A DNA stretch of 64,000 nucleotides. Origin: Maratus speciosus. Its lineage: Eukaryota > Arthropoda > Arachnida > Araneae > Salticidae. The stretch covers positions 521,115,451 through 521,179,450 of the forward strand of contig OZ010795.1 of assembly GCA_963932465.1 (NCBI GenBank). The letters run 5' to 3'. Below the pieces are notes generated by a model. That model was not told the DNA's origin. It saw only the letters and a program-made list of their open reading frames with translations, and ran no database searches. Positions 47,350 through 58,429 of the stretch are shown here, piece by piece. The translations under genes were made by a program, and so were the position numbers. The stretch's first letter is position 1. Each line of letters begins with the position of its first letter.

Positions 47350-47721
47350 TGTAACGCCAATAAAAATCTAACTTAAGGAATTAATCTTAACTAAAATAAA
47401 AAGAACTTTGAGTTCATTTTCAACAGTTTTTTTATTGACGACACACGGACACACACTTCAGCAAGCACACATACAGTCTTAACACATAAAAAAATGATCC
47501 TTTTAGGAGCGAATCGCCTTCCAGCAGAACCGATAACTGACCGCCTTCGGTCGTGTCAAAGCAGCATCTCTCCCACGGGGCCTTTTTCGAGAGTTCAGTC
47601 TATCTCCTAGCCAACCCACGTGGTATATTGAGTCATCTTAGTCAAAAAAGTTTCAGTTCTTACAAAAGCTACTCAGCACTTCTAAAGATATTTACATCAT
47701 TAAATCTGTTTACACGTTACA
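47350..47721 (-). repeat. 5' LTR of the Ty3/gypsy remnant
   Basis: On the minus strand the segment begins TGTAACG (47721) and ends CGTTACA (47350), a 7-bp inverted terminal repeat with the expected TG..CA ends, 2 bases from the primer site. Length 372 bases. No 3' LTR is found in the window, so its limits rest on these termini alone. Confidence 0.65.
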
Positions 47722-47835
47722 TCTGGATTTTGAGAAGCATTGAGATGTAAATTTATAGTTAGGCATCTGGAGGTCCCAATTAAAAATGTTTATTAAGTTA
47801 TGGTCATCTGGTCTCTGCGTGAGCTCAGCTAAAAC

Positions 47836-48222
47836 GTCACAATGGACTTCATGTACCCAAACAACGATGGAATTTTCCAGGATGACAATGCGCCATGTCA
47901 CCGGGCCATAACTGTTCGCGATTACTTTGAAAAACTTTCTGGACAATTCCAGCAGATGATTTGCCCACCGCGATCGCCCAACACGAATCCCATCGAAATT
48001 TATGGGACATAACTGACAGGTCAGTTCGTGCACAAAATCCTTTACCGGCAACACTTTCAGAATTATGGCGGTCTATAGAGGCTGCATGGCTCAATATTTC
48101 TCCAGAGGACTTCGAACGACTCGTGGAGCCCATGCCATGTCATGTTGCTGCACTTCGCCTGTCAATCGGAGGACCGGTACGCTATTAGCAGGGTATCTCA
48201 TGACTTTTGTCACCTCAGTGTA
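47836..48222 (+). pseudogene. Tc1/mariner transposase C-terminal remnant with 3' terminal repeat
   Basis: Translation from 47836 gives a D-containing block GIFQDDNAPCHRA and the block CPPRSPNTNPIE, characteristic of the DDE domain of Tc1-type transposases. A 1-base deletion then shifts the frame. It resumes as NLWDITDRSVRAQNP and LSELWRSIEAAWLNI, and ends at the stop at 48186-48188. The N-terminal DNA-binding part and first catalytic Asp are absent. The 3' end TCATGACTTTTGTCACCTCA, then GTG and TA at 48221, is a Tc1-type inverted repeat end. It begins ~115 bases beyond the gypsy LTR. Confidence 0.88.
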
Positions 48223-49175
48223 TTGCTAAAGACGTATTCCGTTGTAATTTTAAAAAAATGTTACCCTCAAACTGCTCTAATTTTTAAAGGTATTCAGAAG
48301 ATAATGATGATAATATGTTTTAAATATGTTACTGTAAAACTACAGTTAAAAAATTGAAAAATTAGGAAGAAAAACAAAAGTGAAAATATATTATATACAT
48401 ATTAAATATAAATATCATGTGTTTCATAAATTATTGTCTTTTTAAATATTAAAATATATTTTGTGCCAAAAGTCAAATTAATTTTTTTAAAAAAAAGTCA
48501 GTTATAGTATGTGAAAACAAAACCCTTTTATATTATAAGTTATCAATAATAATTCATTTCATTTTCTAAATCTTTTTGAATTCATTAGTAACGGATTAAT
48601 ATTTGATGATCATTTATTTAAACGGAAATAATGGGAAATTCTCATCAGTCTGTCGTCTTAGTTGAGGTATTATTACAATTCCATAATGAATTCATTACGA
48701 AACGATTAAATTTATGCGCACATTGTTGCTATGAATAATTACATCGCGGTTAAGAAAGTTACACGTATTATTACTTGTTAAAGCGATTATAAACATGTAC
48801 ATGTTCCGATAAAATGTTACAATTGGAGGAATGCAATGGTTTTAAATGTTTAATTTAAAGAGTTATTTCATGGAATTTTAGAGTATAATATGTGGATTTT
48901 ATTGAAAAGTGGTCACATGCATTCATTAAGAAACGTTTATAACATTTGAATAATTTCTCATAATTTTTTTTTTCTCAGATGTTTTCAGGCAATTTTTACT
49001 GTGTAAGTATTTAAAATTATGGTTGAATTTTTTATGAATTAATTTATGCATTTTTTATAACTAAAAAGAAAAGAAAATATATGTACCTAAGTATTACTAA
49101 ATACTTGGCACAAACATTGGCTAATTGTTGGCAAATTCCTGTCTAACTTTGACTATTTATTGGCAAATTCCTGTC
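48223..49175. other. AT-rich DNA, no gene seen
   Basis: Homopolymer-rich. TTGGCAAATTCCTGTCT is present twice (49131 and 49160) just before the SINE. No coding evidence. Confidence 0.5.
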
Positions 49176-49183
49176 TCACGTTG

Positions 49184-49418
49184 AGCCCCACTAGTGGCTG
49201 AGAGTTTCTGCTCTCAAAGCTGGTAGACGGAAGGTGCTGGGTTCGAACCAAATCGCGCCCGTCGTCCTAATCTTTTGGAGTTTTCAGTAGTTTTCTTCGA
49301 ATCTTGCCTAAATACCGGTTAGGAATACTTAGAAAGACCCAGACGGTAGGCATCCCCTCTCGGACCTATATCCCTAGTGCAGATAATTGGCCGTCATAAA
49401 CAACACACACACCTGAAT
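49184..49418 (+). mobile_element. tRNA-derived SINE, second copy of the 20-kb family
   Basis: Same family as 20097-20339: CTAGTGGCTGAGAGTTTCTG, GCTGGTAGACGGAAGGTGCT and box B GGGTTCGAACC, then a body with GACCTATATCCCTAGTG and a CA-rich tail. It is flanked by TCACGTTG at 49176-49183 and 49419-49426, a likely 8-bp target duplication. Body divergence is greater than in the 20-kb copy and box A is damaged. Confidence 0.85.
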
Positions 49419-49956
49419 CACGTTGGCCAACAAGAAATGTAAGCCTTGAGAATGCAAGAATCCTTCTCAGATACGTTAGAAATTAGAGGATACTCTGGTA
49501 CCTCACCACTTACCAAGCAATTCCCAACACTACCACTTCCCAACTGTTCCCATGAACTGTAAAAAAGATAGTCCAACAACTCGAAAAGTTAAATAAAACG
49601 TATATTTTGAATTGTAACATCTGTATTAATAGTATCTGTCACCTTTTAAGTGAACAAGAAACATTTTAAAGTGCATAGCTTGAGAAATAATCATTTTTAC
49701 CAGACTAAGTAAACGAAAAAAAGTATTAAATATACAGGGTGTCTCAAAAGTCCTTGACACATTTTAAAATTCAATACATAATCAAGTAATTGTCGAACAG
49801 GTGTGCGGTTTGGACTAAACTGCTTCTCAGGATAAAACGTTTTTTTTCAAACGAATACAAATAATTAGTTCCAAATTTCATCATAGATGGAGCTACTTGT
49901 CCGTATGCTTGGTTGTAATGTTTCCAAACGTGCAATTTTTCTGATTTTCAGATTAA

Positions 49957-50161
49957 CCCATTAAGGACTAGCGTTACATATGGTCACAGCCTAACTGACA
50001 ACCCTTTTTCTGTTTGGACACCAGTAATTTAGAAAAAAAAATCATTTTCTCCAATGACAGAAACTCTGCGATAAAATCTGATAAATACTTCTTCTCTGAA
50101 AAAGTGGTACGAAATGAAATTTTTGCATTTAAAGAGAAATAATAATTCCGTCTTTAATGGG
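49957..50161. mobile_element. piggyBac-like MITE flanked by TTAA (205 bp)
   Basis: The left end CCCATTAAGGAC and right end GTCTTTAATGGG are inverted. TTAA flanks both sides (49953-49956 and 50162-50165). TTAA duplication with CCC termini is characteristic of piggyBac-type elements. It is nested in the mariner-like remnant, so it is younger. Non-coding. Confidence 0.7.
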
Positions 50162-50186
50162 TTAAATTTGACGCTACGACACAGAA

Positions 50187-50405
50187 ATGACGGCTCCAGC
50201 GAAAAAGAACAAAGTGTATGATTCTGCTGTGGCTGAAACTGAAGTACTTAAGACAAGAATCACGCATGTGATCCAGACAATTCCAGAAACAATGTTAGCA
50301 AAAACGTATATTGAACTGGAGTTGCGTTTGAATATGACTCGGGCTAAAAAAGTAAACTCATTGAAATATGCTAATGGATTGCACAAACTATTAATCTTTA
50401 ATTGA
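50187..50405 (+). pseudogene. C-terminal fragment of a mariner-like transposase
   Basis: 72 codons that include TEVLKTRITHVIQTIPETML and YIELELRLNMTRA. The pattern of a leucine/arginine helix followed by a W/Y-x-E-L-x-R-L-D/N helix matches the C-terminus I know from arthropod Tc1/mariner transposases, after the catalytic domain. The catalytic domain is missing: an AT-rich stretch and a MITE lie upstream. The frame's ATG is not a genuine start. Confidence 0.6.
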
Positions 50406-50614
50406 CACATTAAAATTATGTGTAAATGATTGTTTTAAGTTTTAATTTAAGGTACAGCGCCATCTATGGGAGATTATATAAACTATTTTTTTATTAGCTT
50501 GAACAATAACTTTTCATCGAGAGAAGCATTTTATTCGAAACCGCCCTCCTGTACGACAATTGCTCTATTTTTTATTGAATTTTAAAATGTGTCAAGGGCT
50601 TTTGTGACATCCTG

Positions 50615-51344
50615 TGCAATAGAACAAAGAAAAATAAGAAAAAATGACAGTAAATGAATTATTCCTTAACGCAACTGTATGAAAATTTAATTAACTTTCA
50701 CTTTTTTTTATAAACAGAAAGTTAGTTGAAAGGATATATTTTAGCGAATGTTGTCAAATAAGTAAACGATTATCACTTAACGTAACATGTTTAAAAAACT
50801 AATGTTTTTTTATATCTTGTAAAGATGCTCTTGTAAACATACAAGCTTTAAACCTTTGCAAAGACAAAGAGTTTCGTCACAAAAAGTTTATTTAAAAGAA
50901 AATTTGTAAAACTCTTTGCTATCTTTTTTGCATAACAATGAAAAATTAAAAATCTGACAGTTTCAGATAAGCTTAGAAGTATAACGTTATTCAAAAGAAT
51001 TCGAAACTCAAAAATGATCATCACTATGTACTGAAGCTCTGCGACGTTCAGGAAAAGCAATTTAAGCAATAAGGACTGGAATACGTTAGTAAATTACGAA
51101 AATGCAAACGAATTATTTTAATATTATCATTATCATTCACATTTCAGAAATGTTTGCATTTATGTATCTCGTATTCATACTTTTTTTTATTGTTCGTAAC
51201 TCTTTATAATGCATTAAAATCATTTGGGTAAAAACACACATACACCAACATATAATACACAAATATGGTAATATGCAAATCTTCTGGATAATGTTTAGAA
51301 TTATCAGGCCGATCATTTTAAATAAGGAAAACTGTTTTATTACA
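50615..51344. other. AT-rich DNA, no gene seen
   Basis: The minus-strand frames 50848-51069 and 51137-51349 are hydrophobic random-looking translations. Nothing recognisable. Confidence 0.5.
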
Positions 51345-51346
51345 TA

Positions 51347-52235
51347 CACTGATTATCAAAAATTAAGGAAAAGTCACAAAAGCCAATTTTTAAACACGGG
51401 AATACTCAAAAGGAAGTAATATAATTTGAATAATTACTATTCCTGCAGAACAGCTAGTCCATATAACATCTCATTCAGGTCACACATGGTCACAAGAGTC
51501 ACAGTCACTACGGCGAAACAAAAAATAGGAAATTCCATACGTCTCTTTTATGAGTCTCAAATGACTACTATATGTGACTCCACTGACAGGTCACTGTGAC
51601 TGCTGCTTTGTGGCGAGTCACCAGGTGACTTTACAATGTCATTTCATTGAGACTCTCGTGTGACTCTCATCTGGAGACTCAATTTCAAAGTCATAGTGAA
51701 CGTTGCATTATGATAAATCACCAAATAATGTCAAATTAAAGTCACATGGTGACTTTTCACCACTTTTCACAGTGGTGACTTTACAGTAGGGTCTCTGTTA
51801 CCAATTGACAAAGTCATGTGACAGAAAGTCACCATGTGACTTTAATGTGACATTATTTGGTGATTTATCATAATGCAACGTGCACAATGACTTTGAAATT
51901 GAATATCCAGATGAGAGTCACACGAGAGCCTCAATGAAACGACATTGCAAAGTCACCTGGTGACTCGTCACAAAGCAGCAGTCACAGGGACCTGTCAGTG
52001 GAGTCACATATAGTAGTCATTTGAGACTCATAAAAGAGACGTATGGAATTTCTTATTTTTTGTTTCGCCGTAGTGACTGTGACTCTTGTGACCATGTGTG
52101 ACCTGAATGAGATGTTATATGGACTAGCTGTTCTGCAGAGATAGTAATTATTCAAATTACATTACTTCCTTTTGAGAATTCGCGTACTTAAAAATTAGCA
52201 TTTTGTGACTTTTCCTTAATTTTTGATAGCCAGTG
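51347..52235. mobile_element. 889-bp foldback element with ~411-bp arms rich in GTCAC
   Basis: After TA at 51345 the element starts CACTGATTATCAAAAATTAA and ends TTAATTTTTGATAGCCAGTG before TA at 52236. These are Tc1/mariner-like ends with a TA duplication. The arms 51347-51757 and 51825-52235 are inverted copies with a few percent differences. Within them GTCAC/GTGAC occurs dozens of times, often as small palindromes such as GTCACCAGGTGAC. The 67-base centre contains its own hairpin CACCAC..GTGGTG. Non-coding, so non-autonomous. Confidence 0.92.
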
Positions 52236-52237
52236 TA

Positions 52238-52560
52238 GTTAATCTTAAGATTAGCCAAAAAATCTCCACATTACCTAAGTACGCCATATAAAAATTTTAA
52301 TTTTGTATTCTTTCAAATTTAATCCCGTGAAAATTTTAATTGTTTTCATAAACTTCTGTACTTTTTTACGTAAATATGATTTAATATATATGTCGATGAT
52401 CAAGATTTAAAGAATAAAAGCCTAGGTTAATTCCTTTGAGACACCCTGTATATAGCCACTGAATACTCAAATCACATCACTTCTTCAACGTGCAATAGAA
52501 TATACAGCAGAATAATTTCGTTACGTACCTTTGTCACGTGAAAAATGAAATACCCTTAAT
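52238..52560. other. No gene seen; contains a solo mariner-like end
   Basis: GAGACACCCTGTATATA at about 52438-52454 is the inverted form of the end at 49735. Otherwise AT-rich. Confidence 0.5.
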
Positions 52561-52564
52561 TTAA

Positions 52565-52773
52565 CCCCTTAACGGTCACATTAAATTGCGGTTTAAAAAT
52601 TCAAATTGCTTATTGGTGCCACATTTTTGGAAAAGAAATATTCACCTTATTTATTGACAGGTAAAATGATACTATAATAAAGCCAATTATACTATTTTAT
52701 AAAACTGGTGGGAATCAAACAATCTGAATAAAAGACGCAGCCCGTGAATATCACGGGAGCGAGAATTAAGGGG
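52565..52773. mobile_element. piggyBac-like MITE flanked by TTAA (209 bp)
   Basis: Ends CCCCTTAACGG and AATTAAGGGG are inverted, with TTAA on each side (52561-52564 and 52774-52777). A small hairpin CCCGTGA-ATA-TCACGGG lies near the right end. Similar in size and layout to 49957-50161. Non-coding. Confidence 0.75.
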
Positions 52774-52910
52774 TTAACTCAGTCAACGTTTGTCGATAAC
52801 GTTTAGCTTGAAACGTGACTAAAACAATTATTCTCAAGCCGTGTGAGTGATTCTACATTCAATGAACATTTTAACAGGAAGTGTTTATTTTTTTTCTGTG
52901 ACATTGTTGC

Positions 52911-54591
52911 AGGATAAGATGGTGTAAGTTTATGCAGTATACAAGAGTACGCGATGTACAGTAGAAGAGTACGTGGGGAGATTATCTAACCCCAAAACAG
53001 ATTTTTGCATTTAGCTACAGTTGTAAACGATGTATTCACTCGATATATTTATGGTGCAAAAAAACTGCATATTTTGGTTAAATCTTTAATGATTTAAAAA
53101 AAGAAAGGGTTTTTCACCTTCACGTTACAATATTTATGAATTTGGAAAATCGGATCATAATAAAGATTACACAATTAATTTATTTTTAATTTTTTCTATG
53201 TTTCTATAGATTAGGTTATTATTGGACTATTTGTCACCTAAGTGATTTGGATTTGTTTATCAATAGTTGGCATTACTGATATATCAAATATATTTAGTGA
53301 CGATAATGCAAGAGTGCCCAGTGCAAAAATGTTGAAGAGTGCGCAACTCTTTTTGGAAAGACTGCTACTGTTGCTAAAGCATGATTTCTAAATTTGCTGA
53401 ACCACATATGTCAGCTGAACAACAGAACACTGAAAATGAGTAGGAAAGAGAATTCCTTTCAATAGAAAATGATATTTCAGAAAAGGCAGAAAAAGCTAAG
53501 TAAAGAAAAAACACACTGTCAATCTGAAATAAATTCAATTTGTGTTCCGCAAGGTACATCTTCGATTTCAGCAACTTCCTCTTACGTCAAATTAATAGTT
53601 ACGTTATCGTATCCAGAATCATGTGTCCTGAGATACTATATTAAGAGGAGCAGAAAGTCTGAAATTTTAAGTAGTTCAACAGACAAAAGGTAGCTTGAAG
53701 ATGACGCTGTGGAAAAAGCCAAAAAACTTTGCCAATGAAAGTGTAACAGTAAATTCAGGAAGCCGAAAACAGTGAATATGTCCAGCTGCTCAGAAATCTG
53801 TAAATAACCAATCGTAAAGGACTGAATCAGATCTTAGAGAGACTGGTGGCACGAAGGGTGCATCGACTACGCAGGTCGTGGTCACTACAAAGACGACATT
53901 TCGGAGTGAAACGCTTTTTTTAGGTGCGGTCGTAATTATATAAATACGTGGCACCTATAATCGTCGTTCAGTCCGTCTGTCCGTCTGTCTCTCCGCATAT
54001 AACAGCGCAAAAACTACAAACCGAATCGTTTGAAATTTAAGATATATAATTGTTTCATAATTTTGTCGAGTTTTTTCAAATTTTATGAAAATTGGATGCA
54101 TAGTTTAATTACAGGGACAGTCAAAATGTTTCCTTTACATTACGGCCAATATGGAAAATATATCAAGTGCATTTTAATGATGTTACAGACTTTCGAACAG
54201 AATGAAATTGATAAGCACTTAGGAAGTGCACTAAAATGTACATTAAATAAAATATGCAGTGCAAAAAATATTTATAAAACTAGTTATAGTACGAACGCAC
54301 CACATTGGTCACATTTGACGTGCAATTTCAAACTTGTTTATATTGCGCACTCTTGCACATTTGTCTGCGCACACTTGCCCTCAATGGTTGAACAAGAGTG
54401 CGCAATTAGGATGATAATCTTTTTACAAATAATACCTAAAGTGTTTCTTATAAGTTGACGAATGCATTTTTTTTTTTGTTAGCCTAATAATCTAAGATTA
54501 TAAATAAAGTATAACATTATCCCTTAAATATCTTCATTTATTGTTATTTAAAGAAATACCTAAAGTGCGCCGTCCTGCATCACCTTACCCT
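52911..54591. mobile_element. Probable decayed DNA transposon with iterated AAGAGTGCGCA motif
   Basis: The left AGGATAAGATGGTGTA and right TGCATCACCTTACCCT are imperfect inverted ends. AAGAGTNCGC-type words recur near 52943, 52966, 53333, 54347 (inverted) and 54394. 53340-53900 has a low-AT, lysine/serine-rich decayed coding look, but I recognise no domain. A fragment of dispersed repeat A (54098-54205) is nested on the right. Element status is tentative. Confidence 0.4.
53966..54205 (-). repeat. Fragment of dispersed repeat A with CAGAC-rich tail (minus)
   Basis: On the minus strand GGCCGTAATGTAAAGGAAAC (about 54130-54149) and TTTTGACTGTCCCTGTAA match 61380-61420. Further along, CAGACGGACAGACGGAC (53972-53990) matches the tail type seen at 61016-61043 and 61531. 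The 142-codon plus-strand frame here is fortuitous. Confidence 0.6.
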
Positions 54592-54859
54592 AGAACATAT
54601 AGTCCTTCCGAGTATAACATGGATTCAATAATTATTCTGGCGACATTTGTGACGGATCCTTCACATTTGAAAATGCACATTTGAAATAAGGATAGGAAGA
54701 AAGTGTAACTATAATAACAGTTTACTTATTGAAGCACTGCAAAACGAAAGAAGAGAAATTAAACAACCTAAGTAAAATTGAAGAAGACTGCTTTCCAAAC
54801 ATTAAACAGCAAATATAACCCTTAATTTTACAATTATTCTAATGCAATTATCATTAATA
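54592..54859. other. AT-rich DNA, no gene seen
   Basis: No motif or repeat recognised. Confidence 0.4.
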
Positions 54860-55440
54860 GAAAACATTATTTTTAAATGAATCATACTGATTGGTAAAAT
54901 TATCATACGAATTCATTTTTTCTAACTGAACGAAAAGATGCGAAAGACAGGACTCGAACCCAGTACCTTTGGTTACATTGTCAATGGAACCAAATGGAAC
55001 CAGAATTCGGATATTTTCATAATTTTTCATCATAATCTAAAATATTTCATAATTTTTCACAATTTTTTATCATAATTTCAGAATTTGGATAATTTTTTTA
55101 ACCAGAATCAAATGTAACCAGAATTTGGAACTACCTAGTCTGACGACCAGCAGGAATATTTCGCTTCGATAACCTTATTGCAATTATCATCTGGACTGCC
55201 ATGTAAACAGCTCAACAGAATAAATCGCAGGTAATGGAACACTATATAAACGATGGATATGCAGATACGCTATTATTTTAACTCAACCATACTGATTTGT
55301 AAAGTAATCATACGTATTCAAATTTTCCAAATGAGCGTGAAAAAGACCATGACAGGATTCGAACCTAGAACTTTTGGCATGTCAAAGAATCTGGGTTCGA
55401 GTATGTCTTGAGCAGTTTTTCGGTCAGTTGTAAAAATTGA
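54860..55440 (-). repeat. Dispersed repeat with tRNA-like box B, two partial copies
   Basis: GGTAAAATTATCATACGAAT/TGTAAAGTAATCATACGTAT and GACAGGACTCGAACCCAG/GACAGGATTCGAACCTAG occur in both copies (about 54890 and 55295). They also match 58470-58550. The shared right end AATAAATCGCAGGTAATGGA is at 55219-55238 and 58677-58696. The minus-strand GGTTCGAGTCCTGTC is a box B. Probably a decayed tRNA-derived SINE family. Confidence 0.6.
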
Positions 55441-56090
55441 ATTCATCACTTATAGATAGCCAGACTCCGTGTGTCACCGTGCTTCTTTATTGAAGGAAGA
55501 AACTCAACTTCTTACCAAACGGTCACAGTCTGGCAGCAAACTACAGTTCTATGTTTAAACCGATACTCCGCTCTACAACTCCACGTATTATAGTTAGCGC
55601 GAGAGAACTTAGATATCGTTAAACGATATCCGTCCCAAATGCGATGATTAAGGTTAAAATCTGTCTACAAATAGGTATTAGCCATGTAAATATAACCACA
55701 GTTACCTACTTAACATATTATTGTAAAATAACCGTGGCAGCCCGATTCCGCAGATACATACGCACTTTCTGAAACATAAAAAGAGGCACAGTATATTTCG
55801 TATACACGCACAAATGTTAGTAATTCTGGACAACATGATCACATTGAAAATCACAGGTACTCACTCGTCTGTTAGAGTGCCCTTATAAAAGAATATCTTG
55901 GAAATCTGCTACAAATCGTTCACCAATACTATTGTTAGTCGAATCGTAAAAGGTCTTTTCTTAAAGTCATGTTAATTTTTTTTCTATTCAGTATAATATC
56001 ATTAACCGTGAATTCTGTGTTGAATTTTCATTTTCGAAATAGAGCATCATTTCGAAAAAGAATTTAAAATTTTTGCATAAAGCTTAAGTA
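55441..56090. other. No gene seen
   Basis: Slightly less AT-rich. GAGAACTTAGATATCGTTAAAC near 55604 includes a GATATCGTTAAACGATATC hairpin (55612-55630). No coding evidence. Confidence 0.45.
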
Positions 56091-56970
56091 CTGTAGAACT
56101 CCAATTATCCGAACTCCGACAATGCGGAACGCTGTTTATCCGAATCCCTTCAGAATTTCAGAAAAAATATTAGACGAAAACGTACTGCAATTCGCAAAAT
56201 AATGATTCTGTCTACGCCCTCTATCGTCCTTCCCTCCGCGAAACTAGTGTAGGCGCAGCGCGAACATTATTGGGATATTGTGACATTATTAAGCAGAGAA
56301 GGTAAAGTATAAAAAGGAAAAAGAAGATCAAGAAAGCAAAGGGAAGAGACAGGAGAAGATGAAGATGACTTACCTCTAGAGGAATTCAGAAACATTCTTT
56401 TGAAAATTCCTCGATGTTCAGAAGTTAGTGCTGAAGATATAGGAGAGTAGATGGTGTGATTCATTAGACCCTGGGTTTCAAATTCTAAATGATGATGAAC
56501 TTACTGCAAGTGTGAGAGAAGAAAGTGTCGAGGAACATGACCTTAATGTTGAAGTTGAAGCAGACACGGGACCATCAGCTATCGAAGCATCTGCAAACCT
56601 TCAAACTGCGTTGAAGTGGATGAAGCGTCAGACCGAGTGTGACCACTTGCAACTTCTCACTGTCACGCAGATGCGCGACTTGGCTGCCCTAAACCTGATG
56701 AAAATTGTCAAACAGCTTACTTTGACGCAAATGTTCAGCAAACAATGACTTTCATTTACAGTACGGTAAGTGCATACTATACTAATGTACAGCACTTGTA
56801 AGTACGCTTAACATGTAAAAGTGTTGCCTTTCCATTTAATTTAAAGCTCTTTTTCTTTAAAAATAAATTTTCTCTCCCATTTTCAACATGCATTCAGTAA
56901 TTAATTAAAATAGACCATTTTTGTTTATCCGAAAGGGGTCTGGTCCCAATTGATTCGGACGGTTCTACCG
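56091..56970 (+). mobile_element. Internally deleted Tigger/pogo-like element with TA duplication
   Basis: After TA (56089) it begins CTGTAGAACTCCAATTATCC and ends ATTCGGACGGTTCTACCG before TA (56971). The termini are inverted in the CTGTAGAAC/GGTTCTACCG portion and carry the TTATCCGAA phrases typical of Tigger ends. It contains only the C-terminal part of the transposase, so it was probably internally deleted. Confidence 0.8.
56340..56748 (+). pseudogene. C-terminal fragment of a Tigger/jerky-like transposase
   Basis: Translation gives LPLEEFRNILLKIPRCSEVS, two in-frame stops near 56448-56455, then DPGFQILNDDELTASVREES and IEASANLQTALKWMKRQTEC, ending at the stop 56746-56748. An acidic linker, then a helix with A-L-x-W and E-C, then a run of hydrophobic/methionine helices, matches the C-terminal tail of Tigger/CENP-B-type transposases downstream of the DDE domain. 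The HTH and catalytic domains are absent. Confidence 0.75.
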
Positions 56971-58429
56971 TACGTAAGTTTTTTGAGACATTAAAAGAAA
57001 ACCAGAATAATTTTAAATTATTTTATGTATCAGGATATCGATTAGAAACATAAAATGGAAGTATATAAAATTATGGTACTTGAGTAAAACAATGTTATAT
57101 ATATAGGTTTATTTTATGTAAAATAAAATATCTGATTTCCAAATTATAATAAATAACACTTTGAGTACAAAGTATTCTAGAACATATCACTAGTAAAACA
57201 ATTAGTTTGCAAACATTATAAAGCATTCATGTTTACTTTCTAATTTTTATATCCATATGGGATTTGTATACAAACAAGTTAAAACGAAATCCAATTAGAG
57301 AAAGTTCGTTTCCTTAGTTATATAATTCTTTAGATGACATAATTAGCGACACTAAATAAATAGTCGTTTGAAATAAAACATTCAAAACAAATAATATGCT
57401 AAATAAGCTATTAATTTTAGTTAAATTGAAAATAAATAAAGAAAAAAACCTTAATAGTTAAAAATTGATTATTAACGTAAATATTTTATAGCATCCAGCT
57501 GTTTAATGGAGCATAAAAGATTTAACAGTTTGTAACATAAGAGTTTAACGTTTTTAAATGTTTCAATATTATCGCTTGTGAGTTTCTGCGAGAAATTGTA
57601 AGAACATCGTGAGTCATATAAATTCGAAAGTTTATCAGAAAATAATGAATTTTTAATATATTTTATGAAAAAAATATAGTTTTATAGACTTCTCAAAATT
57701 TTAGCTGTGAAAAAAATCTACTCTGATAGTGTGAATATTCAAAATATTCAAATTGAACTATTTCAGTCTCACTATTAAAATTAAAATTAAAACTCTGATT
57801 TTTTGCCAGCTATATAAATTTCAGAAAAGAAAAAAATACATAAGATGAGTATAACGTTTTGCTCTGATTACAAAAATTTACTACGCAAAAACTATTTTAG
57901 ATAATGATAAGATCCATTTTATAATTTATACACAGTAAGGTCGTTTGAAATAAAGGCAATTACGTCAGTAAATTGAAACGTGCGCCCGTATCGTAGATTT
58001 GAGAATATCGATCACCAGCCCAAATTCTACAACTTCCGATAATGTAGTTGACAATAGTAGTTTAGCTGAATTTTTCAAAGAATTGCTTTCTGATCGTAGA
58101 CGGAATTGCATCCACAAAATCGTCTAAACTCTCTTTCAGCATAGTTGGCTGTTCAGAACATTTTTCTTGGAACCACAAATGTCATTGCACTTTTTTCTCT
58201 GATCGAGGAAATTTCTTTTGGCGCACTTCCTACGTCTATGACTAGTTTTCACCCTATACAGCATTAACAAAGTAACTCTAAGAACAATGCTATCAGTGAT
58301 AAATATTTTACATTATTATTTTCCATTGTTATTTCGTGCCTACGCTTTATACTCATTGAAACACATTGTGATTAACCTATATACTGTGAATTAAGAAATT
58401 TAAACAATAGAAAGGTAATTTAACGAAAT
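56971..58429. other. AT-rich DNA, no gene seen
   Basis: Very AT-rich up to 57930, then mixed. No recognisable coding or repeat. Confidence 0.5.

Larger units (their letters stand above)
49735..50614 (+). mobile_element. Tc1/mariner-like element remnant with ~40-bp inverted repeats
   Basis: CAGGGTGTCTCAAAAGTCCT at 49735 is inverted as AGGGCTTTTGTGACATCCTG at 50595-50614. The similarity continues inward through TTGACACATTTTAAAATTCA. TA precedes the left end. It contains a transposase C-terminal fragment (50187-50405) and a nested MITE (49957-50161). A related solo end, GAGACACCCTGTATATA, lies at 52438 in the opposite orientation. Confidence 0.8.

Noticed and set aside
54030..54458. 142-codon open frame, the longest unexplained one after gag
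   Set aside because: Its first third is the complement of a fragment of dispersed repeat A and the rest is translated AT-rich DNA. No motif, no splice or promoter context.
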